Source: an uncultured Burkholderiales bacterium (GTDB lineage: Bacteria > Pseudomonadota > Gammaproteobacteria > Burkholderiales > Burkholderiaceae_C). From it: a stretch of 64,000 nt of DNA. The notes under the pieces were generated by a model. It was not told the DNA's origin, did no database searches, and saw only the letters and a list, made by a program, of their open reading frames with translations. The DNA lies in contig CAIJIT010000284.1 of assembly GCA_903820745.1 (NCBI GenBank), positions 1 through 64,000 on the forward strand, given 5' to 3'. The position numbers and the translations under genes are program-made. Below, one piece after another: positions 37,143-46,427 of the stretch. Each line of letters starts with the position of its first letter. Within the stretch, counting starts at the first letter, position 1.

Positions 37143-39995
37143 ATGTCCGACCCCGCAGCTTCAACCCGAGTCTGGCCGCCCGAACTGCCGCAGTTGCTGC
37201 GATTGTTCGAACGCGCCAGGCTGCAGCGCGGTCGGGCCTTGCAGGCGCAGATCATTGAGCTGCGCCAAGACACCCATGGCGCCAGCGCTGCAGTTGCTGG
37301 CGCCCGCGAACAGGTCTTTGAACTGGTGCTGCAAGGCTTTGCCAAGGCCGATGGCAGCCTGCATTACAGCGCGCTGTGCAGTTGCAAGACCCGGCGGTTT
37401 TGCGAGCATGCGGCGGCGGTGATGCTGCGCTTGCAGGTGGAAGCCGATGCACCGCTGCGCGCCAACCTGTTGAATCAATGGGTCGAGGCGCTGCGGCGCA
37501 AGGCCAGCCGCGAAGAATTGGGCCGCCTACCGAGGCTGCCCGATGCCGATGCCGGCAAGTTGATCGACCAATTGCTCAGCGAAGCTGCGGCGCCCGCCCC
37601 ATTGCCCAAGCCCCAACTGGCGCCACCCGCCGAACTGGCTGCAGAGACGGCGCATTTTCGTCCGCGTTTGACGCTGCGCACGCTGGGCCGAGGCCAGGGT
37701 TTGCTGGGGATGGCGCCTAGCGCCAAGCTGGGCCCGCGCGCCGACTCGGTCACGATCGCGCAGATCGACTGGACCTATGAGGGGTCCGCTGGCTTGAGCT
37801 GGGAGGCTCCGGCACCTCGGTCGCTCTTGAATAGTCGGCCGCCCATCGCCCAGGCCGTTGGCAACCGGCGGTTCGCACGCGACCTGGCTGCCGAGGCGGA
37901 TGCCAGGGATCAGCAATGGAGTCTGGGCCTGATCCCGCTGGACCTGGATCTGCTGCAATGGCGCAGCCCGGACAACGCGCTGGCTGCGGCCCTCACCCAG
38001 TCCTGGACCTTGGCGCAGGAAGAATTCTTCGGCGCCTTCTGGCTCGAACAGGTCCCGCAATTGCAAGCCCAGGGCTGGGCCATTGCCGTGTTGCCGGGGT
38101 TTGCCCACCGGCCGGTCGCTGCAGAAGGCTGGCAAGTCAAGATTGACCGCCTGGCTCTGCCGGCTCGCCAAGGCTCATGGTTGCTGAGCCTGGGGGTCGA
38201 GGTCGAGGGCGAAAGCCTCGACCTGGCGCCGATGATCGCCGACCTGCTGCGCCGGGATTCACGCTGGCTGAAACGCGAGACAATTGACGAAATCGACAAT
38301 GAATCATTGATTCTGCTGCATGAACCGGGCGGACGCCGCATCGAGGCCCCGGCAGCGATGCTGAAGGCCATCATCGGTGCCATGGTCGACCTGCTGACCG
38401 ATCCCAAGCTGCCTCCGGGGCCCTTGAAGCTGACCGACTGGGATGCCACGCGCCTGGCGATGTTCGACGATTTGAACAAGTCCGCGGGCTGGCAGATCGT
38501 CGGCGACGCCGGCTTGCGCCAACTGGCGCTGCGGCTGCTCGCGGCAGGCTCGCCTCAGCCAGTAGCGGCGCCGATCGGTCTCGGGCTGACCCTGCGACCC
38601 TATCAGCTGAGCGGGCTGGCCTGGCTGCAATATCTGCGGGCGCAGGGTCTGGCCGGCATCTTGGCCGACGACATGGGGCTGGGCAAGACGGCCCAGGCGC
38701 TGGCGCATCTGCTGCTGGAAAAGCAAGCCGGCCGCCTCGATCTCCCGGCATTGGCGGTGTTGCCCACGTCGCTGCTGTTCAACTGGCTGGCTGAAGCCCG
38801 CCGCATAACCCCCGACTTGTCGGTGTTGCTACTGCAAGGCCCGCAGCGCGCCCAGGATTTCTCTCGTCTGGCCGAATACGACCTGGTGCTGACCACCTAT
38901 CCGCTGCTCTGGCGCGACATCACGCCCTTGGCGGCGCAACGCTGGCATCTGCTGATCCTCGACGAGGCCCAGACGGTGAAAAACGCCGCCAGCCGTGCCG
39001 CCAACGCGGCGCGTCGCCTGAATGCGCGCCACCGGCTTTGCCTGACCGGCACTCCGCTGGAAAACCATCTGGGCGAGTTGTGGGCGCAGTTCGACTTCCT
39101 GATGCCGGGCTTCCTGGGCGATGCGCGAAGCTTTGCGCGTCTCTGGCGCAAACCGATCGAGGTCGGCGGCGAGAGCTTGCGGGCACAGTTACTGGCGCAA
39201 CGGGTGCGCCCGTTCATCCTGCGCCGCCGCAAGGAAGAGGTCGCCGCCGAGTTGCCACCCTTGACTCTGATGACGCGGCGGGTACAGCTCTATGGCCAGC
39301 AGCGCGATCTGTACGAGAGCGTGCGGGTGGCGGCTGACAAGCAGGTGCGCCGCGTGCTGCAACGCAAGGGTTTTGCCGGGGCCCAGATCTCGGTGCTGGA
39401 CGCCTTGCTGAAACTGCGCCAGGTCTGCTGTGACCCCCGCCTCGTCAAGGGCGCCGAGCTGCCGGCAGAAATGGAGCGGGCCAAACTGGAGTTGCTCGGC
39501 GAAATGCTCCCGGAACTGCTGGCGGAGGGCCGGCGGGTGCTGGTTTTTTCGCAGTTTGCAGAGATGCTGGCCTTGATCGCCGAAGATCTGCAGCGTCTGG
39601 ATCTGCCTTTTCTGACCCTCACCGGGTCGACACCGGTCAGCCAGCGCGCCGACATCGTGCGACGCTTCCAGGCGCTTGAATCACCGTTGATGTTGATCAG
39701 CTTGAAGGCCGGCGGGGTCGGTCTGAACCTGACCGCAGCCGACACGGTCATCCATGTCGACCCCTGGTGGAACCCGGCAGTCGAGGCGCAGGCCAGCGCA
39801 AGAGCGCACCGGATCGGCCAGGACAAGCCTGTCTTTGTCTACAAATTGGTGGTGACGGGCAGCATCGAGGAGAGGATGCTGGATCTGCAAGCCCGCAAAC
39901 AAGCCTTGGCAGATGGAATTCTGGGCAGCGACCCGGCCGAATTGACCAAGTTCACACCGCAGGATCTGGAACTATTGCTGGCGCCCCTGACTTGA
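37143..39995 (+). CDS. SWIM zinc-finger plus SNF2-type ATPase/helicase
   Basis: This 950-residue protein has an N-terminal SWIM zinc finger (Cys79-x-Cys81 ... Cys87-x-His89). A roughly 400-residue middle region is followed by SNF2_N with Walker A in DDMGLGKTAQALA (about residue 505) and the DEAH-like box DEAQTVKN (about 606). Helicase C contains LTGSTPVSQRADIVRRF, SLKAGGVGLNL and ARAHRIGQDKPV. SNF2 proteins translocate on double-stranded DNA and remodel bound proteins. Bacterial SWIM-SNF2 fusions are common but little studied. It is monocistronic, with 153 bp upstream. Confidence 0.94.
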   Translation: MSDPAASTRVWPPELPQLLRLFERARLQRGRALQAQIIELRQDTHGASAAVAGAREQVFELVLQGFAKADGSLHYSALCSCKTRRFCEHAAAVMLRLQVEADAPLRANLLNQWVEALRRKASREELGRLPRLPDADAGKLIDQLLSEAAAPAPLPKPQLAPPAELAAETAHFRPRLTLRTLGRGQGLLGMAPSAKLGPRADSVTIAQIDWTYEGSAGLSWEAPAPRSLLNSRPPIAQAVGNRRFARDLAAEADARDQQWSLGLIPLDLDLLQWRSPDNALAAALTQSWTLAQEEFFGAFWLEQVPQLQAQGWAIAVLPGFAHRPVAAEGWQVKIDRLALPARQGSWLLSLGVEVEGESLDLAPMIADLLRRDSRWLKRETIDEIDNESLILLHEPGGRRIEAPAAMLKAIIGAMVDLLTDPKLPPGPLKLTDWDATRLAMFDDLNKSAGWQIVGDAGLRQLALRLLAAGSPQPVAAPIGLGLTLRPYQLSGLAWLQYLRAQGLAGILADDMGLGKTAQALAHLLLEKQAGRLDLPALAVLPTSLLFNWLAEARRITPDLSVLLLQGPQRAQDFSRLAEYDLVLTTYPLLWRDITPLAAQRWHLLILDEAQTVKNAASRAANAARRLNARHRLCLTGTPLENHLGELWAQFDFLMPGFLGDARSFARLWRKPIEVGGESLRAQLLAQRVRPFILRRRKEEVAAELPPLTLMTRRVQLYGQQRDLYESVRVAADKQVRRVLQRKGFAGAQISVLDALLKLRQVCCDPRLVKGAELPAEMERAKLELLGEMLPELLAEGRRVLVFSQFAEMLALIAEDLQRLDLPFLTLTGSTPVSQRADIVRRFQALESPLMLISLKAGGVGLNLTAADTVIHVDPWWNPAVEAQASARAHRIGQDKPVFVYKLVVTGSIEERMLDLQARKQALADGILGSDPAELTKFTPQDLELLLAPLT

Positions 39996-40019
39996 CTGAG
40001 GGCGCTTTCCTTGCATCGA

Positions 40020-40178
40020 TCAGCGCTTGCGATCCAGGCGCATTGCACGCGCCAGACTGCGACGGTCGCAACCGAAATTACCGAGCTCGAAAGCCTCATG
40101 CTTGCGACCTTTGTCGCCATTCAACTCGGGCATCGGAATGCGCCGGGTCTGGGTTTCACTGCGTTGCTGAACCTTCAT
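40020..40178 (-). CDS. possible 52-residue basic protein
   Basis: In the 373-bp gap between the SNF2 and peptidase genes the minus strand holds a frame starting MKVQQRSETQTRRIPMPELN and ending RSLARAMRLDRKR. A GAAAGG lies about 9 nt before the ATG. It is highly charged, with no membrane or signal segment. Coding status is uncertain; similarity to any family was not recognised. The rest of the gap (40179-40368) shows no other gene. Confidence 0.35.
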   Translation of the reverse strand: MKVQQRSETQTRRIPMPELNGDKGRKHEAFELGNFGCDRRSLARAMRLDRKR

Positions 40179-40368
40179 GGCTGGATGCCTTTCTGTCTCA
40201 ATCTTCAGATCACCGGACCGATACTTCGATCCAACTGCAGTCACAACGCGCCCGGGTCCGGGCCGGTTGACACGATGATGAAGATTTTCTTTACAAATCG
40301 TTGGCGCCTGCCCGTCTGGAGCCCTCAGGCGACAATCATGTTTTTCCGCAAGCTGCAACGGAGCCGCA

Positions 40369-41748
40369 ATGACTGTTGAACTGAAGAAATCCGCACCCGC
40401 TGGCGCGATCGCCATCACCGTGGTCGACCGTACCGCCTTCCAGGCCATCGCTGCAAAGCTGCCCGAACCGACCCGCAATTGGCTGGCCGCCAACGGTTTT
40501 GTCGGCGCACCCGACAGCCATGCGCTGGTGCCGGATGCCGAAGGCCGGCTCGGCCGGGTCTTTGCCGGCGTTGCCCACGCAAGGCATCCGTTTGCGCTGG
40601 CCTCGCTACCGCAGGCCTTGCCTGAAGGCAATTACACATTGTCGAACGACGGGATCAGCCTTGATGCCGAGCAAGCCGCCTTGTCTTGGGAGCTCGGCGC
40701 CTATCAGTTCGACCTCTACAAAAAACGCCGCCGCACGCCAGCCATTCTGATACTGCCACCCGGACCCTTGGCGCAACGCGGCTTGGCTCTGGCCACGGCG
40801 GTAACCGCCACCCGCGACCTGGTCAACACCCCAGCCGAACATATGGGACCGGAAGAGTTGGCCATGGCCGCCCGCATGGTGGCTCAGCAGCATGGCGCCA
40901 AATTCAGTCAGGTGGTCGGTGCAGCGCTGCTGAAGAAAGGTTTCCCTGCCATCCACGCGGTGGGCAGAGCAAGCTCGCGCGAGCCGCGCCTGATCGAGCT
41001 GAACTGGGGCAACCCGAAAGCACCGCGCATCAGCATCGTCGGCAAAGGTGTTTGCTTCGACACCGGCGGCCTCGACATCAAGGGCGCCGACGGCATGCGC
41101 CAGATGAAAAAGGACATGGGCGGCGCCGCCAATGCGTTGGGGCTGGCGGCACTGGTGATGGCCTTCAAGCTGCCGGTCTGTCTGCAGGTGCTGATTCCTG
41201 CGGTGGAAAATTCGATCTCGGGCAATGCCTACCGCCCCGGCGATGTGATCAAGACGCGCAAAGGCCTGCAGATCGAAATCGGCAATACCGATGCCGAGGG
41301 CCGGGTCGTACTGAGCGATGCCCTGGCCTATGCCTCTGAATCAAAGCCCGAGCTGATCATCGACCTGGCCACCTTGACCGGTGCCGCAAGGGTGGCGCTC
41401 GGCGCGCATCTGCCGGCCTTGTTCAGCAAGCATTTCGATACTGCGCGCGACTTGGTCGACCTCGGCATGAAGCTCGACGATCCGCTCTGGCATATGCCGC
41501 TGTGGGAGCCCTACAAGGTCAATATCGACAGCTCGGTCGGCGACATCGTCAACACCGGCAGGACAGCCTTGGGGGGCGCGATCACCGCCGCATTGTTCCT
41601 GGAATATTTTGTCGCCGCCAACCAGGACTGGCTGCATATCGACCTGTTTGCCTGGAATGACGCGGCCCGCCCTGGCCGGCCGATCGGCGGCGAGGCGCAG
41701 ACGATTCGCACGCTGCTGGCTTATCTGGAGCAGCGTTTCAAGGCCTGA
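40369..41748 (+). CDS. M17 leucyl aminopeptidase-family protein
   Basis: This 459-residue dizinc or manganese aminopeptidase has a C-terminal catalytic domain: GKGVCFDTGGLDIKGADGM, KKDMGGAANALG, ENSISGNAYRPGDV and the signature NTDAEGRVVLSDALAY, then GARVALGAHLPALF. The metal ligands and catalytic Arg are therefore in place. The N-terminal domain is shorter than in PepA, closer to the PepB/LAP subgroup. It removes N-terminal residues from peptides in the cytoplasm. It converges on the GMC gene with 3 bp between stop codons. Confidence 0.95.
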   Translation: MTVELKKSAPAGAIAITVVDRTAFQAIAAKLPEPTRNWLAANGFVGAPDSHALVPDAEGRLGRVFAGVAHARHPFALASLPQALPEGNYTLSNDGISLDAEQAALSWELGAYQFDLYKKRRRTPAILILPPGPLAQRGLALATAVTATRDLVNTPAEHMGPEELAMAARMVAQQHGAKFSQVVGAALLKKGFPAIHAVGRASSREPRLIELNWGNPKAPRISIVGKGVCFDTGGLDIKGADGMRQMKKDMGGAANALGLAALVMAFKLPVCLQVLIPAVENSISGNAYRPGDVIKTRKGLQIEIGNTDAEGRVVLSDALAYASESKPELIIDLATLTGAARVALGAHLPALFSKHFDTARDLVDLGMKLDDPLWHMPLWEPYKVNIDSSVGDIVNTGRTALGGAITAALFLEYFVAANQDWLHIDLFAWNDAARPGRPIGGEAQTIRTLLAYLEQRFKA

Positions 41749-41751
41749 GGT

Positions 41752-43392
41752 CTATTCGCCGGCCTTGATCCAGCTGGCGGCGCGCTCGGCAATCATCAGC
41801 GTCGGTGAATTGGTATTGCCGCTGGTGATTGACGGCATCACGCTGGCGTCGATCACCCGCAGACCCGCCACGCCGCGCACCCGCAGGTGGCTGTCGACAA
41901 CGGCCATCGGATCGTCGCTGCGACCCATCTTGCAAGTACCCACCGGGTGGAAGATCGTGGTCGCGATGTCGCCGGCCAAGCGCGCCAGTTCCGCATCGGT
42001 CTGGAACTGCACGCCGGGTTTGAACTCCTCGGGCTGATAGCGCGCCAGCGCCGGCTGCGCCACGATGCGCCGCGTCAGGCGCAGACTTTCGGCGGCGATG
42101 CGCCGGTCCTCGTCGGTACTCAGATAGTTCGGTGCAATCGCCGGCGCTGCCGAAGCATCGGCCGAGCGAATCTGGACCGTACCGCGGCTGGTCGGATTCA
42201 GGTTGCAGACGCTGGCGGTGAAAGCGTTGAACTTGTGCAGCGGTTCACCGAAGGCATCGAGCGACAACGGTTGCACGTGATATTCCAGGTCGGGCCAGAC
42301 CTTGTCGGGGCCGCTGCGCGTGAAAGCACCGAGCTGCGACGGCGCCATGCTCATCGGTCCGGTGCGCTTGAGTGCATATTCCAGCCCGATCATCGCCTTG
42401 CCCCACCAACTGCTGGCCAGCGTATTCAAGGTCTTGGCCCCCTGCACCTTGAAGACCGTGCGGATCTGCAAATGGTCTTGCAGATTCGCGCCGACTCCGG
42501 GCGAATCCCGCCGCACCTCGATTCCATGCTGACGCAACAAGGCCTTCGGCCCCAGGCCCGACAGCTGGAGAATTTGCGGCGAGCCGATGGCGCCGGCGGC
42601 GAGCACAACCTCGCCACCCGGATTGAGCTGCGGGCGTTCGATGCCATGCGGCGTGAGCACCTCGAGGCCGCTGCAGCGCAACTGGCCTTCGGTTGGATCG
42701 AACAGCAAACGCTGCACCTGCGAGCCGGTCCACTGCTCGAAATTCGGCCGTCCATAGCAGGTCGGGCGCAAGAACGCCTTGGCCGTATTCCAGCGCCATC
42801 CGGAGCGCTGATTGACTTCGAAATAGCCGACCCCTTCGTTGTTGCCGCCATTGAAATCGTCGGTGGCCGGAATACCGGCCTGCTGCGCTGCGGAGGCAAA
42901 GGCATCGAGGATGTCCCAGCGCAGACGCTGGCGTTCGACCCGCCATTCGCCGCCATGGCCGTGGCGGGACTTGAACAGGTCCGAGGCGCCCTCGCCATCG
43001 AGCCGCCAATGGTCTTCATGCTGCTTGAAATGGGTCAACGTCTCGTCCCAGCACCAACTGGGATCGGCTACGGCCTCGGCCCAGCCGTCGTAGTCACGCT
43101 GCTGGCCGCGCATATAGATCATGCCGTTGATGCTCGAACTGCCGCCCAGCACGCGGCCGCGGGGGTAACGCAGGCTGCGCCCGTTCAACCCCGCTTGGGC
43201 CTCGGTCTGGTACAGCCAGTCGGTGCGCGGATTACCGATGCAATAGAGGTAACCGACGGGGATATGGATCCAGTGATAGTCGTCACGCCCGCCGGCTTCC
43301 AGCAGCAGGACCCGCTTGGCCGGGTCGGCGCTGAGTCGATTGGCCAGCAGACAACCGGCGGTTCCCGCACCCACAATGATGTAGTCGAACAT
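41752..43392 (-). CDS. GMC-family FAD oxidoreductase (choline/alcohol dehydrogenase-like)
   Basis: This 546-residue flavoprotein binds FAD through FDYIIVGAGTAGCLLANRL (residues 2-20). GMC signature 1 follows as YPRGRVLGGSSSINGMIY and signature 2 as VVLAAGAIGSPQILQLSGLG. The C-terminal catalytic segment is FHPVGTCKMG with ASVMPSITSGNTNSPTLMI. It oxidises a primary alcohol or choline-like substrate. No betaine genes lie nearby, so choline is not supported. It is followed on the same strand by MarC on its upstream side, 9 bp away, suggesting cotranscription. Confidence 0.93.
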   Translation of the reverse strand: MFDYIIVGAGTAGCLLANRLSADPAKRVLLLEAGGRDDYHWIHIPVGYLYCIGNPRTDWLYQTEAQAGLNGRSLRYPRGRVLGGSSSINGMIYMRGQQRDYDGWAEAVADPSWCWDETLTHFKQHEDHWRLDGEGASDLFKSRHGHGGEWRVERQRLRWDILDAFASAAQQAGIPATDDFNGGNNEGVGYFEVNQRSGWRWNTAKAFLRPTCYGRPNFEQWTGSQVQRLLFDPTEGQLRCSGLEVLTPHGIERPQLNPGGEVVLAAGAIGSPQILQLSGLGPKALLRQHGIEVRRDSPGVGANLQDHLQIRTVFKVQGAKTLNTLASSWWGKAMIGLEYALKRTGPMSMAPSQLGAFTRSGPDKVWPDLEYHVQPLSLDAFGEPLHKFNAFTASVCNLNPTSRGTVQIRSADASAAPAIAPNYLSTDEDRRIAAESLRLTRRIVAQPALARYQPEEFKPGVQFQTDAELARLAGDIATTIFHPVGTCKMGRSDDPMAVVDSHLRVRGVAGLRVIDASVMPSITSGNTNSPTLMIAERAASWIKAGE

Positions 43393-43401
43393 AGATACCG
43401 A

Positions 43402-44052
43402 TCAGTTTGAAAGATGCGAAGCGAGGACCGGGAACAACTTGATCAGACCATCGGCCAACAGTTCAACTGCAAGCGCTGCCAGGATCAAACCCATCAACCT
43501 TGTCATGATGTTGATACCGGTCTGGCCGAGCACGCGGGCAATCCGGCCTGAAGTCGAGAACACCGCATAAGTGACCAGGGCGACCACCACGCCGTAGCCG
43601 ACCAGCACAGCCAGCTCCCACCAATGACGGGTTTTTTCGGCATAGATCACCATCGTCGAGATCGTCGCCGGGCCGGTCAGCAAGGGGATCGTCAGTGGCA
43701 CAACGGCGATGCTGGCGCCGGCATCGGCCTTGTTGGCGGCTTCGCTGACATCGTCCTTGCGCGCCTCAGCCGGCTGGGCGTTGAGCATCTGGAGTGAGCT
43801 GATCAAAAGCAGCGTGCCGCCGCCGACCTGGAACGAAGCAAGAGAAATGCCAAAAAACTCGATCACCTGCAGCCCTGCCAAGGCGCTGATCGCGATCACC
43901 AAAAATGCGGTGAATGCACTGACACCAATCGTATGCCGACGTTGTTCCGGCGACAGGCTGCTGGTGAAATGGATGAAGAAAGGAACGACGCCAATCGGAT
44001 TGACGATGGCCAGCAGAGCGACCAGGGGCTTGTAGATGTCCATGTTGCGCAT
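43402..44052 (-). CDS. MarC-family integral membrane protein
   Basis: This 216-residue protein has six hydrophobic segments. It shows the MarC/UPF0056 hallmarks VALLAIVNPIGVVPFF in TM1 and AVVPLTIPLLTGPATISTMV in the middle, with an internal two-fold repeat. MarC proteins were once tied to multiple antibiotic resistance but their substrate is unknown. The start is 44052, with 44043 as an in-frame alternative. It sits between a GMC oxidoreductase and a BtuF-like gene on the same strand. Confidence 0.92.
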   Translation of the reverse strand: MRNMDIYKPLVALLAIVNPIGVVPFFIHFTSSLSPEQRRHTIGVSAFTAFLVIAISALAGLQVIEFFGISLASFQVGGGTLLLISSLQMLNAQPAEARKDDVSEAANKADAGASIAVVPLTIPLLTGPATISTMVIYAEKTRHWWELAVLVGYGVVVALVTYAVFSTSGRIARVLGQTGINIMTRLMGLILAALAVELLADGLIKLFPVLASHLSN

Positions 44053-44107
44053 TGTCAGGCGCGAAACAGCGCCCGCAGCCTGGCACCGGCCAGAAAAATT
44101 TGCGTCC

Positions 44108-44929
44108 TCAGCCGCTCGCCAGCAAGCGCAGATAGTCGAGGCCTTGCGCCGCTCGGGGGCCGTACCAACTGAGCAACTCGCCGTCGACCAGTTGCACCTG
44201 CGCTCGCGGGCACAGCGCCTGTGCCTGTTGCAGATGGGATGCGTTGAAGCTGTAGGGTTCGGAGCTGAGCAAAATGCGCTCGACGTCGGCCAGCCAAGCT
44301 TCGGCGCCCTGCAGCACCGGATAACGCGCGGCGCCGGTCTCGCCGCCCTCGACCGCCGGCCAGCTTTGCCAGCCGACCTCGGCCAGCATCCTTGCGATAT
44401 AGGTATCTCGGGCGATCGCCATCCAGGGCTCACGCCAGATCAGGTAGAGCACCCGCTGCTGCGGCCAGGACGAAGCGCGGCAGCGCGCCAGGGCCCGCTG
44501 CAGTTCGTCAGCCAGCGCATCGCAATGCAAGGACACCTGCGGTATATCGCCAAATTCCTGCCGCATCTGCTCGAACAGCAACAAGTTGTCGGCCGGCCCC
44601 TGCGGATGGGTCACGATGACATGGGGCACGAACTCGCGCAGCGCTTGCACCGTCTCCAGCCGGTTTTCATCCTGGTTGACGATCACGTGGCTGGGCGCAA
44701 GCCGCCGCAACTTGGCCAGATTCACATCCTTGGTGCCCCCGACCTTGGGGACATTGACCAAGGCCAGTTTGGGATGAATGCAATAACCGGTGCGCGCCAC
44801 CAACTGCGAGCCCAGGCCGAGGGCAACCAGCAATTCGGTAATGCTGGGCACCAAACTGGCAATCCGGGGTATGGAATACCCGTAGGAATCCTGTCTCAAT
44901 ATGTCATTTTTCACCATGTCGGTCATCAT
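44108..44929 (-). CDS. BtuF-like cobalamin/metal-chelate-binding protein without signal peptide
   Basis: This 273-residue protein has the helical-backbone metal-receptor fold of periplasmic B12 and siderophore binders: RIASLVPSITELLVALGLG, ARTGYCIHP, VPKVGGTKDVNLAKLRRLAPSHVIVNQDENR, and IWREPWMAIARDTYIARML. No signal peptide is visible from the ATG used (44929; nearby ATGs at 44926 and 44917). Cytoplasmic homologues of this kind are common but of unknown role. No ABC partner genes and no B12 riboswitch box are seen. Confidence 0.85.
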   Translation of the reverse strand: MMTDMVKNDILRQDSYGYSIPRIASLVPSITELLVALGLGSQLVARTGYCIHPKLALVNVPKVGGTKDVNLAKLRRLAPSHVIVNQDENRLETVQALREFVPHVIVTHPQGPADNLLLFEQMRQEFGDIPQVSLHCDALADELQRALARCRASSWPQQRVLYLIWREPWMAIARDTYIARMLAEVGWQSWPAVEGGETGAARYPVLQGAEAWLADVERILLSSEPYSFNASHLQQAQALCPRAQVQLVDGELLSWYGPRAAQGLDYLRLLASG

Positions 44930-44934
44930 ATAAA

Positions 44935-44948
44935 AGAGCTGCAGCTCT
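44935..44948. promoter_or_regulatory. palindrome upstream of BtuF-like and RRM genes
   Basis: AGAGCTGCAGCTCT is a perfect 14-bp palindrome 6 bp upstream of the BtuF-like start, in the 201-bp spacer to the divergent RRM gene. It could be an operator or a small hairpin. No B12-box sequence accompanies it. The AT-rich 44990-45050 portion probably holds the RRM promoter. Confidence 0.3.
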
Positions 44949-45130
44949 CTTGCGTCAAGGCCACATTTATCTGTAACCGCAAAAAAACAACACCTTTGAC
45001 CCTTGCTTTGCTTTATACCATTCCGTTACATCATAATTATTACCTGTGTTTGGAAGCCGCACCTTCGCTTGAATGGGTCACGACGGGTTGAAGCTCCATA
45101 TGTTTTTTAGGTATTGAAAGGGCTTCCCCC

Positions 45131-45682
45131 ATGGGAAACAAGCTTTACGTCGGCAACCTCGCTTACAGCGTGCGTGACGAGACGCTGCAAGAGGCGTTCG
45201 GGCAATTTGGCACTGTGACTTCCGCAAAAGTCATGATGGATCGTGACACCGGCCGTTCCAAGGGCTTCGGCTTCGTGGAAATGAGCTCCGATGCCGAAGC
45301 GCAATCTGCAGTCAATGGCATGAATGGCCAGGCCCTCGACGGCCGCGCCATCGTTGTCAATGAGGCACGTCCGCGCGAAGAGCGTCCAGGCGGCTTCGGC
45401 GGTGGCGGCGGTCGCTCAGGCGGCGGCGGCTTCGGTGGCGGCAGCGGCGGCGGTGGTGGCGGCTACGGTGGTGGCGGCGGTAGCCGTTCCGGCGGTGGCG
45501 GCTTCGGCGGCGGCGGTGCTGGTGGTGGCGGTGGCGGACGCTCCGGCGGCGGCGGCTTTGGTGGCGGCGGCAGCGGTGGTGGTGGCGGCTACGGTGGTGG
45601 CGGCGGCGGTCGCTCCGGCGGCGGCGGCGGTGGCGGCTACGGCGGTGGTGGTGGCGGTCGCTCCGGCGGCGGCGGCTACTGA
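45131..45682 (+). CDS. glycine-rich RRM RNA-binding protein
   Basis: This 183-residue protein has one RRM at residues 1-80: RNP2 KLYVGNLAYSV and RNP1 KGFGFVEM. A roughly 95-residue tail made of Gly with regularly spaced Arg-Ser, Phe and Tyr (GGGRSGGGG, GGGGYGGGG) follows. Such cold- or stress-inducible proteins act as RNA chaperones, and the Gly/Arg/Tyr tail is of the phase-separating type. The tail is encoded by a GGC/GGT trinucleotide-rich tract at 45390-45680. A strong terminator follows. The long AT-rich 5' region suggests cold or stress regulation. Confidence 0.95.
   Translation: MGNKLYVGNLAYSVRDETLQEAFGQFGTVTSAKVMMDRDTGRSKGFGFVEMSSDAEAQSAVNGMNGQALDGRAIVVNEARPREERPGGFGGGGGRSGGGGFGGGSGGGGGGYGGGGGSRSGGGGFGGGGAGGGGGGRSGGGGFGGGGSGGGGGYGGGGGGRSGGGGGGGYGGGGGGRSGGGGY
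45390..45680 (+). repeat. GGC/GGT-rich glycine repeat tract in the RRM gene
   Basis: About 290 bp consist almost only of Gly codons with interspersed Arg-Ser, Phe and Tyr codons in recurring GGCGGCGGCTTCGGTGGC-type units. Such tracts vary in length between strains by slippage and are prone to assembly error. Confidence 0.85.
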
Positions 45683-45699
45683 GCCCTGCAATGATTGCT

Positions 45700-45726
45700 A
45701 AAAAGCGCCTCCGGGCGCTTTTTTAT
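45700..45726. terminator. bidirectional terminator between RRM gene and lptC
   Basis: A stem AAGCGCC (45703-45709) with GGCGCTT (45714-45720) and loop TCCG has A and T runs on both sides. It terminates the RRM transcript on the plus strand and the kdsD-kdsC-lptC transcript on the minus strand. Confidence 0.9.
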
Positions 45727-45758
45727 TGCCCGCACATGATCCGGCCAATCAAGGTTGT

Positions 45759-46427
45759 TTATCTTTTTGCGGAAGCGTTGAAACGCGCGCTCGTCGGCCC
45801 GTCGAAACTCAAATGCGCGCGCAAATGGTCGTAATCGAAACTCCGGGCATGCAACTCGCTACCGGCATGAATCAAAGTCACCGGCAAATGCGAACGCAGT
45901 TGTTCGGTATTCGCCAGCAACTGCAAAAACTCCCCGCGCACCTCCAGCCTTGGCGCAGACAGGGCCGCCCCTTGCTGCTTGCTGTCGAAACGCCGCAAAT
46001 TCACTTTGCCCAGCAATTGAATTTCACTCGCATTGCCGTTCGAGATCGCCCGGCCGGCTGTGGCCAAGGTCTGGCTGCCGTCAGCAGCGATCGCGCGCAG
46101 TCGCACCCCGTCAATTTCAAGCGTATCGGTATCCGGAAAATGCCGCAACTCGCTACCTTCAATCCGGATGCGCAGCCGCCCATCGGCACCGATGCGCTGT
46201 AGGTCGAAGTTTTTCATGCTGTAGTCGGGCAGGTGCCGAGGGGCGATTGCCTCGGTCGGCCCTTCGAGCAAAGGCGTGTTTTTCACCAACCACCAGGTCC
46301 CGCTGGCCAGCACGGCCATCACCACCAAGGGCAGATAAGCCGCAAGCAGGGCCTGGACCCGCCAGACCAGCGGCTGCACCGGGCTCGGAGCCAGACCGAA
46401 CGAGGATGGCGCCAGCACCGCCATCAA
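45759..46427 (-). CDS. lptC: LPS export protein LptC
   Basis: This 222-residue bitopic protein has one N-terminal membrane anchor (about residues 27-48) and a periplasmic beta-jellyroll containing PDYSMKNFDLQRIGADGRLRI and ELRHFPDTDTLEIDGV. LptC passes LPS from the LptBFG ABC transporter to LptA. The ATG overlaps the kdsC stop by 4 bp. Unusually for betaproteobacteria the usual lptA-lptB genes do not follow; the operon ends at a terminator. Confidence 0.92.
   Translation of the reverse strand: MMAVLAPSSFGLAPSPVQPLVWRVQALLAAYLPLVVMAVLASGTWWLVKNTPLLEGPTEAIAPRHLPDYSMKNFDLQRIGADGRLRIRIEGSELRHFPDTDTLEIDGVRLRAIAADGSQTLATAGRAISNGNASEIQLLGKVNLRRFDSKQQGAALSAPRLEVRGEFLQLLANTEQLRSHLPVTLIHAGSELHARSFDYDHLRAHLSFDGPTSARFNASAKR

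Noticed and set aside
44930-45130. B12 riboswitch upstream of the BtuF-like gene
   Set aside because: No AGCCACTG-like B12 box or recognisable core was found; only a 14-bp palindrome is present.
45416-45691. Ala/Thr-rich minus-strand frame opposite the RRM gene
   Set aside because: It is the mirror of the Gly-codon repeat tract and has no independent support.
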